5,815 bases of DNA. Origin: JAYVJH01 sp043777595. Its GTDB lineage: Bacteria; Bacteroidota; Bacteroidia; Cytophagales; Spirosomataceae. The position numbers and the translations under genes were made by a program. Shown here piece by piece: positions 1-5,711 of the stretch (the stretch's first letter is position 1; each line of letters begins with the position of its first letter). The stretch covers positions 1 to 5,815 of the forward strand of contig JAYWHT010000009.1 in the NCBI GenBank assembly GCA_043777595.1, in the 5' to 3' direction. The notes under the pieces are model-generated. The model worked only from the letters and a program-made list of their open reading frames with translations, searched no databases and was not told where the DNA came from.

Positions 1-299
1 TCAATTATAGCTTTCTGAGTAGTCAGACTGTCTGACTCTTTTAGTTCAATTATTCCTTTTGAGTTTTTTGCATCCTCAAGCTGCTGTAAAAATTTATCAA
101 CCTCTTCAAGTGTTTTAAAATTCAAAGACCCATTCGGTGAGTTGGCCGAATCAATTGGCTGCAAGTTATATTTTTTGATGAGCTGATGGACATCACTTGC
201 ACTTTTGTTTTTTGCAGATACTTCTTCCTCGTTTTTAGTTGAGCAATTACTATTCAAAAAAGAAACCACTACCGACATCACAATCAATACCTTTTTCAT
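1..299 (-). CDS. Predicted small lipoprotein, 3' end outside window
   Basis: Translating the minus strand from the ATG at 299-297 gives 99 codons with no stop before the left edge, so the C-terminus is missing. Residues 1-18 form a signal peptide (MKKVLIVMSVVVSF followed by LNSN) ending at Cys19, then Ser-Thr-Lys and an acidic run (Glu24-26). This pattern suggests a lipid-anchored envelope protein. The lipobox LNSNC is not canonical because it has Asn at -1, so a plain secreted protein is possible. The rest is hydrophilic, Lys/Glu/Ser-rich and probably helical, with a segment at about residues 62-72 (FKTLEEVDKFLQQ). I do not recognise a family and give no function. It lies downstream of the LuxR-type gene on the same strand but has its own good promoter at 382-412, so it need not be cotranscribed. 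Confidence 0.7.
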   Translation of the reverse strand, partial: MKKVLIVMSVVVSFLNSNCSTKNEEEVSAKNKSASDVHQLIKKYNLQPIDSANSPNGSLNFKTLEEVDKFLQQLEDAKNSKGIIELKESDSLTTQKAII

Positions 300-343
300 A
301 TCTATTTAAGATTATAAAGGTTGTTCCCTACTCTGTTAATTGG

Positions 344-402
344 TTTTTCGGGTTAGACCAAACATTGCGCTTTTGTTGAGACAAAGGTAGAAGCCCGAAA
401 AA
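344..402. repeat. 9-bp inverted repeat across the lipoprotein promoter
   Basis: TTTTTCGGG at 344-352 is the exact reverse complement of CCCGAAAAA at 394-402. The right arm lies in the spacer between the -33 and -7 elements of the minus-strand promoter; the left arm lies in the transcribed leader. It could be a pair of operator half-sites or chance; nothing identifies a binding protein. The 41-base gap makes a simple terminator hairpin unlikely. Confidence 0.35.
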
Positions 403-412
403 TATAAACCAA
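382..412 (-). promoter_or_regulatory. Bacteroidota-type promoter for the lipoprotein gene
   Basis: On the minus strand TACCTTTG (389-382) matches the Bacteroidota -7 consensus TAnnTTTG at every fixed position. It is preceded, after a 20-base spacer, by TTG (412-410) as the -33 element. Transcription would start near 375, leaving a leader of about 75 bases before the ATG at 299. The leader begins with a possible 5-bp hairpin (TTTGT, CTCA, ACAAA) that overlaps the end of the -7 element. Confidence 0.6.
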
Positions 413-441
413 TACCACTAAAGTACCATTTTTATACTACT

Positions 442-774
442 TTATGGTGTTTCAGTAGAATTTTTGATTTTGAGTAGAAATTTTCTGAAACTACATTGCC
501 CTTTTATATTCAGTTTTGACATAATATGTGCTTTGTGTTTCTTGACGGTATTAGTACTGATAAATAGCCGCTCGCTGATTTCACAGTTACTGAGGCCACC
601 ATAAACAAGGCCAAAAACTCTGCGCTCTTGAAGGGTAAAAACTTTTATTTGAGAATTTGTACTATCTTTTAACTCTGTTAAAAGTTCGCTTAAAGCACTT
701 GATGGGGTTGTTTTTTCGTTATTCATTTGTTGCGGGTTAATGAAAAGCGTGAACAATTGCATTACTTCGTTCAT
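442..774 (-). CDS. Short LuxR/GerE-type helix-turn-helix transcription regulator
   Basis: From the ATG at 774 this encodes 110 residues. Residues about 45-100 form a GerE/LuxR C-terminal DNA-binding domain: the opening FTLQERRVFGLVYGGLSN, then EISERLFISTNTVKKH with the recognition helix, then HIMSKLNI. The conserved Glu50, Gly60-Leu-Ser, Glu65-Ile, Thr76-Val-Lys and His80 are present. No receiver, PAS or autoinducer domain precedes it; residues 1-44 match nothing I know. It is probably a cytoplasmic DNA-binding protein whose input comes from a partner or from its own level. Start choice: the frame stays open to a GTG at 819, adding 15 residues, but a perfect -7 element lies at 806-799, downstream of that GTG. 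ATG 774 is therefore preferred; ATG 762 and ATG 726 are also possible. Targets are unknown; the lipoprotein gene downstream and its own promoter are the nearest candidates. Confidence 0.85.
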   Translation of the reverse strand: MNEVMQLFTLFINPQQMNNEKTTPSSALSELLTELKDSTNSQIKVFTLQERRVFGLVYGGLSNCEISERLFISTNTVKKHKAHIMSKLNIKGQCSFRKFLLKIKNSTETP

Positions 775-798
775 CAAGGTTCTGGTAAACCCACATAA

Positions 799-806
799 CA
801 AAAGTA
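799..806 (-). promoter_or_regulatory. Likely -7 element for the LuxR-type gene
   Basis: TACTTTTG on the minus strand (806-799) matches TAnnTTTG exactly. The -33 side is poor: TTG occurs at 833-831 (24-base spacing) or 823-821 (14-base spacing), neither the usual 19-21. If used, transcription would start near 792, giving a leader of about 18 bases to ATG 774. This weak -33 would suit a promoter that needs an activator. Confidence 0.4.
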
Positions 807-819
807 AAGCAACGCTCAC

Positions 820-1093
820 GCAATTACACGCAAGCGTTTTGCCTTACCTCCCTGTCATGTTACGAAAATTTACCAGATTTTGACGAACAGGATTTTTAAG
901 CTAAAAACGCACTAACTATATATATTTTTTACCGAAGGCGAGCATGGTAATTCGTTGCTACCACACAGAATAATTGATATGAAATACTTTGTTTACAAAT
1001 AACGGTACAATTTAAGTTTTTATAATTATTTTTCCAAACAATAGCATTAAAATATTTTTTCTGATTTTATTTGGTGTAGATTTCGACTTTATT
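820..1093. other. AT-rich divergent intergenic region
   Basis: This stretch, about 320 bases if the regulator starts at 774, separates the LuxR-type gene (-) from the deacetylase gene (+). I see no open frame of note, no tRNA and no repeat family. It contains an AT-only hairpin candidate (TTTTTA at 893-898, loop AGC, TAAAAA at 902-907) and a loose interrupted hairpin from CCTGT (851-855) to ACAGG (887-891). For the rightward gene the best -7 candidate is TTTATTTG at 1066-1073, one mismatch from consensus and without a -33 at the right distance. The deacetylase promoter is therefore not assigned. Confidence 0.5.
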
Positions 1094-1717
1094 ATGCAAT
1101 TATTCTTACATAAATCACTACCGTTGTTTCGTTGGTACTATCCAGATTTTGTTTGGAAAATACCCACAACCGAGCCTGTCATCTATTTGACTTTTGACGA
1201 TGGCCCCATTCCTGACGTTACAGATTGGGTGCTGCAGCAACTCAAAATATACGATGCCAAGGCTACATTTTTTTGTATTGGCGACAATGTCGTCAAAAAC
1301 CCCAACGTGATGCAGCGAGTGCTGGACGCAGGCCATGGCATTGGCAACCACACTCACAACCACCTAAATGGCTGGAAAACAGCCGATAATGCGCTATATT
1401 ATAACAACGTACAGCGATGTCAGCAAGTGCTACCCGTCCAAACCAATTTGTTTAGGCCGCCTTATGGACGCATTAAGTTAGGGCAAGCGGCTCCTCTCCT
1501 ACCCGACTATAAAATTGTGATGTGGGACGTGCTGACTGGCGACTTTGAACGCTACCTATCGCCCGAGCATTGCCTCCAAAAGACCTTAAAATATACACAA
1601 GCAGGCTCAATCGTGGTAATGCACGACAGCCAAAAAGCATGGCACAACATGAGCTATGTGCTGCCCCGAATGTTAGCACACTTTACAGAACGTGGTTTTA
1701 GATTTGAAGTACTATAA
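1094..1717 (+). CDS. NodB-type polysaccharide deacetylase (carbohydrate esterase 4)
   Basis: The 207-residue protein is essentially one NodB homology domain, hydrolysing N- or O-acetyl groups from a polysaccharide using a divalent metal. All five CE4 motifs are visible: TFDDGP at 33-38 (Asp35 catalytic base, Asp36 metal ligand), HTHNH at 86-90 (His86 and His90 metal ligands), RPPYG at 121-125, WDVLTGDF at 144-151, and VVMHDS at 174-179 with the catalytic His177. It should be active. Length is normal for a single-domain member. There is no clear signal peptide or membrane anchor: the N-terminus MQLFLHKSLPLFRWYYPDF is aromatic but broken by charges. The substrate (peptidoglycan, chitooligosaccharide or exopolysaccharide) cannot be told from sequence. 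No Shine-Dalgarno precedes the ATG. The gene stands alone on its strand and ends 4 bases before the convergent stop of the next gene. Confidence 0.93.
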   Translation: MQLFLHKSLPLFRWYYPDFVWKIPTTEPVIYLTFDDGPIPDVTDWVLQQLKIYDAKATFFCIGDNVVKNPNVMQRVLDAGHGIGNHTHNHLNGWKTADNALYYNNVQRCQQVLPVQTNLFRPPYGRIKLGQAAPLLPDYKIVMWDVLTGDFERYLSPEHCLQKTLKYTQAGSIVVMHDSQKAWHNMSYVLPRMLAHFTERGFRFEVL

Positions 1718-1721
1718 AAAC

Positions 1722-2816
1722 TTATTTCCTAACAATATGCTCGTATTCGGTCATTGATTGGGCTTTTTTGAGGTAATTACGGGCTTTGGCGGGGTCTTTG
1801 GCACGTGTGGCTATTTGCGACAGGCCATAGTAGGCAAAAGCGTGGTAGTCTTTGGTATATTCGTCGTCAAAGGGCATTTTGAGTGTTGCTAAGTAGGACT
1901 GCATGGCGAGTTTATCGTTTTTTAGTTCTTTTTCTTGATACATGGCCTCAAAAACGTGCGTAGCGAGTTGGTATATTGTTCCAGATTTTGTTTTTAGTAT
2001 TTCGTTCAAACGGTGCGCTTCTTCGTATTTTTTGGCAAGCATCAACGCCTCCACATTTTTCATTAAATAAATCGGATTGTTGGGATATGTTTTTACCAGA
2101 TTGGCCATGAGTACTGCCGCTCTGTCGTATTTTTTTTCATGTTTGAGTAATATCCGAGACAAATAAAAAGCTGATTCGGCTCGTGAGAATACACTTTTTG
2201 TGGCTGCCATCTCCACTTGTTTCAACCCCAAAGCCATGTTGCCATCTTTCAAAAACAACATGACGGGCTTGACAATCGGGTGGTCTATCGGATAGCGTTC
2301 GACATAATAGTTATACATACCCGTTGAAAAATAAAATTCTGGGTTTTGCTCCATCAAATCAAACCCCTTGACCACATAACTGTACGCCTTACGTGCCTCG
2401 TTGGCTGCCTTGAAACTATCCCCATTAAAATTATTTACAACAGCAATATAACCATGAACTGCCATCTGAAAAAACACGACTTCGGCCAAATTTTTAGGGT
2501 CTTTTTCTATTATTTCAGACTTAGCCAAACAGTCATTGAGCAACGCAAGATACTGGCTACCAACTACTTTGTTGTCTTTGACAGGTAAATATTGCCACTG
2601 CAACTGAATGGCCCTAAGCAATGGCACAACGGGGTGATTGGGGTATTTGACTTTGATTTGTCGTTGTAAGGTTTCAGATTCTGTAAATTCGTAGTTGTAG
2701 ATGTAGTTCAAGGCTTTCAAGATGACCCCTTGCGTGCTGTTATCGTACAAAATCTGTGCGGCGGTAGTTCTCGAAAGTGATAACAATAGACAAATTGTTA
2801 GTAAAAATAAACGCAT
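1722..2816 (-). CDS. Secreted tetratricopeptide-like repeat protein
   Basis: The product has 364 residues. Residues 1-20 are a typical Sec signal peptide (MRLFLLTICLLLSLSRTTAA) with likely cleavage before Gln21, so it should be periplasmic or surface-exposed. The remainder is all-helical and repeat-like: helix pairs rich in Ala/Leu/Tyr, with TPR-style units most visible at about 208-240 (AESAFYLSRILLKHEKKYDRA), 241-275 (VKTYPNNPIYLMKNVEAL) and 325-355 (YYGLSQIATRAKDPAKARNY). A distinctive stretch, STGMYNYYVERYP (164-176) followed by DGNMALGLKQVEMAA (191-205), recalls the G-x-x-N/Y, P, G-D/N, G-L pattern of Iml2/TTC39-type repeat proteins; that link is my inference. It is probably a scaffold or binding protein; the partner is unknown. 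It converges with the deacetylase gene and diverges from the M16 peptidase gene. Confidence 0.85.
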   Translation of the reverse strand: MRLFLLTICLLLSLSRTTAAQILYDNSTQGVILKALNYIYNYEFTESETLQRQIKVKYPNHPVVPLLRAIQLQWQYLPVKDNKVVGSQYLALLNDCLAKSEIIEKDPKNLAEVVFFQMAVHGYIAVVNNFNGDSFKAANEARKAYSYVVKGFDLMEQNPEFYFSTGMYNYYVERYPIDHPIVKPVMLFLKDGNMALGLKQVEMAATKSVFSRAESAFYLSRILLKHEKKYDRAAVLMANLVKTYPNNPIYLMKNVEALMLAKKYEEAHRLNEILKTKSGTIYQLATHVFEAMYQEKELKNDKLAMQSYLATLKMPFDDEYTKDYHAFAYYGLSQIATRAKDPAKARNYLKKAQSMTEYEHIVRK

Positions 2817-2834
2817 AGCTGTTGGGTTTTACAA

Positions 2835-2842
2835 CAAATATA
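2835..2842 (-). promoter_or_regulatory. Candidate -7 element for the TPR-like gene
   Basis: TATATTTG on the minus strand (2842-2835) matches TAnnTTTG exactly. No TTG lies 19-21 bases further upstream, so only half of the promoter is convincing. Transcription would begin near 2828, leaving a leader of about 12 bases before ATG 2816. The element sits inside the left arm of the inverted repeat at 2827-2846. Confidence 0.4.
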
Positions 2843-2848
2843 CAGCAA

Positions 2849-2881
2849 TTTTGATAGTCTAAGAATGAAGTGGTAGCTTTG
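2849..2881 (+). promoter_or_regulatory. Bacteroidota-type promoter for the M16 peptidase operon
   Basis: TTTTG (2849-2853) serves as the -33 element, followed by 20 bases and TAGCTTTG (2874-2881), an exact match to TAnnTTTG. Expected transcription start is near 2888, with a leader of about 36 bases before ATG 2924. This is one of the two complete promoter matches in the window. Confidence 0.65.
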
Positions 2882-2923
2882 TTTATCGAACGGCTGTATA
2901 GTTGTAAAAATAGAAATCCATAA

Positions 2924-4162
2924 ATGATTCAATACCAGAATTTTACGTTGAGCAATGGCCTTGATGTGTATGTCATCGAAGACTCGGCAACGCCCATGGC
3001 CGTTGTCAATGTGTTGTATAACGTAGGCTCACGAGACGAAGACGAAAACCGCACGGGGTTTGCCCATTTGTTTGAACACCTGATGTTTGGTGGCTCTCAG
3101 AACATTCCAAACTACGACACACCACTACAAAAAGTAGGCGCACAAAACAACGCTTTTACAAGTGCCGACATCACCAATTACTACATTACGCTCCCAGCGG
3201 CAAACATCGAAACGGCCTTTTGGTTAGAATCCGACCGTATGATGAGCTTGTCTTTTGACCCAAAAGTATTGGAAGTACAGCAAAAGGTGGTTATTGAAGA
3301 ATTTAAACAACGTTACCTCAACCAGCCTTATGGCGATGTGTGGCTCAAACTCAGGCCACTGGCCTATACACAACACCCCTATCGTTGGGCAACTATCGGC
3401 AAAGATATTAGTCATATCGAAAACGCAACATTAGACGATGTAAGGGCATTTTTTTATAAATTTTATTTGCCCAACAACGCTACACTTGTAGTAGCCGGCA
3501 ACGTAACGACAGAACAAGTAAAGGCCCTTTGCAAAAAATGGTTTGAACCTATACCAGCAGGCCCCGCTTACGTCCGTAATATTGCGCCAGAACCAGTACA
3601 GACATCGGCACGCTTTATGGAAATATCGGCCAAAGTACCGCTCAATGCCATTTATAAAGTTTGGCAAATGCCTGGCCGATTTGAAGCAGGATTTGAAGTA
3701 GCTGATATTCTGAAAGATATAATCGGTCGTGGCAAATCGGCCAGACTGTACCAAAAATTATTGAAAGAGCAACCGATTTTTGCGGGTATTAGCGCAGGTA
3801 CAACGCAGTCGTCAGACACGGGGCTGTTGGTAGTACAAGGCAATCTCAATCAGGGCGTTACGCTCCAAGAAGCCGATGCGGCCATTGAGGCGGTGTTGCA
3901 GGATATTGTCAAAAACAATGTGTCGGAGGCCGAACTGACCAAAACCAAAAATCAAGCTGAATTTTTGAGTTTGTTTTCTGAAATAGAATTATTGAACCGT
4001 GCCATAAACCTCGCTTTTGCGGCCAATGCAGGCAATGCCGAGTTGGTAAACCAAGAGGCGGCCAAAATTCAGCGTGTCAATCTAAACGATTTGAGTGTAA
4101 CGGCCAAACAAATTTTAAGTCCTAATAACTGTTCGACATTGTACTATCGAGCCGAAAACTGA
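2924..4162 (+). CDS. M16 family zinc peptidase, catalytic subunit type
   Basis: A 412-residue M16B-size protein. The inverted zinc motif HLFEH is at 48-52: His48 and His52 bind zinc and Glu51 is the catalytic base. The third ligand is most likely Glu126 in VVIEEFKQRY, at the usual spacing. The N-terminal peptidase half covers about 10-160; the C-terminal M16 half about 165-345, with the hallmark GRGKSARLYQKLL at 268-280. The start is supported by the standard opening YQNFTLSNGLDVYVIED. There is no signal peptide, so cytoplasmic action is expected, although related proteins are sometimes exported. After RLYQKLL the sequence reads KEQPIFAGISAG, lacking the Arg and Tyr that bind substrate in single-chain members. 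In known two-subunit M16 enzymes those residues sit on a partner without HxxEH. No such partner is in this window. It is probably cotranscribed with the beta-barrel gene 19 bases downstream. Confidence 0.93.
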   Translation: MIQYQNFTLSNGLDVYVIEDSATPMAVVNVLYNVGSRDEDENRTGFAHLFEHLMFGGSQNIPNYDTPLQKVGAQNNAFTSADITNYYITLPAANIETAFWLESDRMMSLSFDPKVLEVQQKVVIEEFKQRYLNQPYGDVWLKLRPLAYTQHPYRWATIGKDISHIENATLDDVRAFFYKFYLPNNATLVVAGNVTTEQVKALCKKWFEPIPAGPAYVRNIAPEPVQTSARFMEISAKVPLNAIYKVWQMPGRFEAGFEVADILKDIIGRGKSARLYQKLLKEQPIFAGISAGTTQSSDTGLLVVQGNLNQGVTLQEADAAIEAVLQDIVKNNVSEAELTKTKNQAEFLSLFSEIELLNRAINLAFAANAGNAELVNQEAAKIQRVNLNDLSVTAKQILSPNNCSTLYYRAEN

Positions 4163-4181
4163 TTTTAAAAAACAAAAAAAC

Positions 4182-4931
4182 ATGAATCAATACTGTATTT
4201 TCAAATTATTAAATTTTCAATTTCTTAAATTTAGTTTCTTTCTTTTAATTTCATTGCAGAGCCTTGCCCAAGCCGCTGGTGAGTCTCGTTTGAGTGTAAG
4301 TGTGGCGGGTGGCTCGAGTTTGTCATTACGAACTATCTATCAAGAACTGTACGATGACGACCGTGGCCAATTGGCTGGTGATGGCTGGGCTGTGCAGGTT
4401 GGCGCAACGTACAGATTTATGAAACACATTGGCATAACGGCACGGGTCGGTTATAACCAAAACCAAACTCGCCGGGAGGGTGTAACCAAAATTGCGCTTT
4501 ATCAGTACAATATTACCAATCCAGACATTACTCAAAATACCGATTGGACGGGGCTAAGTGCGCTCGTTGGGCCATCATTTCATGCCTTTACAGGTCGGTT
4601 TGTATTTGAAGCACGTGCGTTGGCTGGTTATGCGGCTGTTACAGGCCCTCAGTTTGAACTAAATGGCGTTTTTGCTGGGCGCAAAGTCAATGTAAAAACA
4701 GTAACAGGCAATTCTCGAAATTTGGCATTGGGTGGTGGTGGCACTGTCAGGTTTAAGTTGTCAGATGCTATTTCTATTTCAATAAACGGCGATTTTATTC
4801 AGTCAAATTCAGTCTTTGATAATATTTCGAGTGTGGTTACTTCTGGCGGTCTTACTGCCAACCCAACATCATCGCTCGACCAAAGAGTAGGGTTTTTGAA
4901 TGTAATGGGCGGGTTGCAGTTTAACTTTTGA
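4182..4931 (+). CDS. Predicted outer-membrane beta-barrel protein
   Basis: The product has 249 residues. A long signal peptide occupies about 1-31, with hydrophobic core FLKFSFFLLISLQSL and cleavage likely at SLA/Q or AQA/A. The mature part is Gly/aromatic-rich with alternating polar and hydrophobic residues: RLSVSVAGGSSLSLR, WAVQVGATYRFM, HIGITARVGYNQ, FVFEARALAGYAAV, AISISINGDFIQ and a last strand FLNVMGGLQFNF ending in Phe. Terminal Phe and amphipathic strands are the outer-membrane assembly signal. About 218 mature residues would suit an 8- to 10-stranded barrel of the OmpA-like/outer membrane beta-barrel type found widely in Bacteroidota. There is no OmpA peptidoglycan-binding domain. 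Function is unknown. The AT-rich start codons differ from the rest of the gene, as is common for signal peptides. The 19-base gap to the M16 gene suggests one transcript. Confidence 0.85.
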   Translation: MNQYCIFKLLNFQFLKFSFFLLISLQSLAQAAGESRLSVSVAGGSSLSLRTIYQELYDDDRGQLAGDGWAVQVGATYRFMKHIGITARVGYNQNQTRREGVTKIALYQYNITNPDITQNTDWTGLSALVGPSFHAFTGRFVFEARALAGYAAVTGPQFELNGVFAGRKVNVKTVTGNSRNLALGGGGTVRFKLSDAISISINGDFIQSNSVFDNISSVVTSGGLTANPTSSLDQRVGFLNVMGGLQFNF

Positions 4932-4955
4932 AATTTATGATACTATAACAATCTG

Positions 4956-4981
4956 GTTGCAAACTTAATTTGGTTTTCAAC
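4956..4981 (+). terminator. Weak hairpin downstream of the beta-barrel gene
   Basis: GTTG-C-AAAC (4956-4964) can pair with GTTT-T-CAAC (4973-4981) around an 8-base loop, with one C/T mismatch, 25 bases after the stop codon. No T-run follows directly, so this is at best a weak terminator or an RNA 3'-end structure. Confidence 0.25.
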
Positions 4982-5152
4982 ATAAAATAGCTGGTGCAAT
5001 AAATGAGTAAAATTTAGCACTTAGATTTTTTGTTTTTCAGTAAGTCTGAATTGTTACAAAATTCCAATTTTAAGTAGTCGTGAGTTAAATATAATGCTGT
5101 GAATCAGTGAGTTGTCAAAAAAACACTGTATTACTTTTGGATAAGTACTTAT

Positions 5153-5350
5153 GTGATAATGTAGAATTGTGAGTGATTGAATGACTGAATAAGTATTTAA
5201 TTTATAATGGGTTAGCTAAATTTATAATCCTGTCTAAATTTGCTCGGTTACTTAAGTGATGATATAGAATTATGAATAATTAAATAAGTGTCTGATTTTC
5301 AATAAATTAGATAAATTTATTTTCCTGTTTAAATTTACTTTATTACTTAA
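5153..5350. repeat. Tandem imperfect direct repeat of about 100 bases, two copies
   Basis: Copy A is 5153-5255 (103 bases), copy B is 5256-5350 (95 bases), and they abut exactly. Both begin GTGATRATRTAGAATT and end TTACTTAA. Aligned by hand with a single 8-base gap (GAATGACT present only in A, near 5179-5186), about 73 of 95 positions match (77%). The shared cores include TAAATTTATNNTCCTGT and AAATTT. Many differences are G in A against A in B. Neither copy is coding. It is most simply an old tandem duplication; no insertion-sequence ends or target duplications are seen. Confidence 0.75.
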
Positions 5351-5417
5351 TCTGCAACGGATTTGTTACAGCATCAAAAGATTTAATCAAAACAAAATCT
5401 TACCCAAAGAATTAAGT

Positions 5418-5711
5418 TTGTTGCGGAGAGGTGTAGCAACGGACACCAAAAACAATATCTTAAAAAAAACAGACTTGATAGCATGGTCTGCAGTAAAAGG
5501 CTTTGGGATTCATGCCGTTACAACCGATGTTTTTGAAATAAAAAACATTGATAGTGATGGCCTCATCGAACTCAAAGTACAAACAGGAGATAATGTTTTG
5601 GTGGCCGTTAAGTGGCTACCGAGACAAGTTCCAGCTATTGACGAGACCAAAAACTCGACCGACATACTCGCCACAACAGATATGGACGTACCAATCATTG
5701 ATGGTAAATAG
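5418..5711 (+). pseudogene. Remnant of a TonB-plug/regulatory-domain-like protein, part before the TAG
   Basis: This open frame encodes 97 residues if read from a TTG at 5418; no ATG or GTG is usable, and the frame is open further upstream to a TAA at 5277 through sequence that does not look coding. Residues 5-17 (GVATDTKNNILKK), 35-44 (TTDVFEIKNI) and 50-72 (IELKVQTGDN, then VAVKWLPRQVP) resemble the carboxypeptidase-regulatory/MG2-like segment that precedes TonB-plug domains in Bacteroidota proteins, where G-x-x-T-D-x-x-N-x-x-L, T-T-D-x-x-G-x-F and a closing strand recur. The usual Gly-Arg before Phe39 is missing. The normal N-terminus, several hundred residues with a signal peptide, is absent. 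A TAG ends it, but the same frame continues in a family-like way. I therefore favour a 5'-truncated pseudogene; a real small gene with a TTG start is the alternative. Confidence 0.5.

Larger units (their letters stand above)
2827..2909. repeat. Long imperfect inverted repeat in the divergent promoter region
   Basis: The left arm at 2827-2846 reads TTTTACAAC, AAA, TATACAGC. The right arm at 2893-2909 reads GCTGTATA, GTTGTAAAA, the exact reverse complement of the left arm except that the three-base AAA is missing. Seventeen bases pair. The arms bracket the complete rightward promoter; the left arm overlaps the leftward -7 element and the right arm falls in the leader of the M16 peptidase gene. 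The placement suits operator half-sites controlling both genes, though a cruciform or leader structure is also possible. Confidence 0.55.
4932..5417. other. Gene-free AT-rich region
   Basis: Nearly 490 bases with no credible gene on either strand and clearly lower GC than the flanking genes. It holds a weak hairpin after the beta-barrel gene (4956-4981) and a tandem imperfect repeat (5153-5350). Short words such as TTGTTACA recur (near 5052 and 5364) but form no evident array. A perfect -7 look-alike TAAGTTTG at 5413-5420 has no -33 partner. The left half (4982-5152) shows nothing I can identify. Together with the broken frame that follows, it may be decayed sequence. Confidence 0.55.

Noticed and set aside
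893..907. Rho-independent terminator at TTTTTA-AGC-TAAAAA
   Set aside because: The stem is only A/T with a 3-base loop, and it lies between divergent genes where no transcript should end.
1118..1679. Minus-strand open frames inside the deacetylase gene
   Set aside because: They lie wholly opposite a gene with all five CE4 motifs and encode nothing recognisable.
2346..2588. Plus-strand frame of 80 codons inside the TPR-like gene
   Set aside because: It is antisense to a well-supported gene, with no protein-like pattern or promoter.
3224..3849. Three minus-strand frames inside the M16 gene
   Set aside because: They are shadows of the M16 coding sequence; their compositions look like reverse-complement translation.
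4326..4535. Minus-strand frame inside the beta-barrel gene
   Set aside because: Shadow frame opposite an OMP-like gene with signal peptide and C-terminal Phe.
5153..5350. CRISPR array or insertion-sequence ends
   Set aside because: There are only two diverged 100-base copies with no spacers, no terminal inverted repeats and no transposase.
5413..5420. Promoter TAAGTTTG for the remnant frame
   Set aside because: The -7 match is perfect but no TTG lies 19-21 bases upstream, and it overlaps the only possible start codon.
5510..5698. Minus-strand frame opposite the gene remnant
   Set aside because: The plus strand shows family-like protein sequence there; the minus frame is low-complexity Ser/Val/Thr.
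5709..5711. TAG as a recoded sense codon
   Set aside because: No in-frame TAG occurs in the other genes, no recoding signal is seen, and ordinary gene decay explains it.
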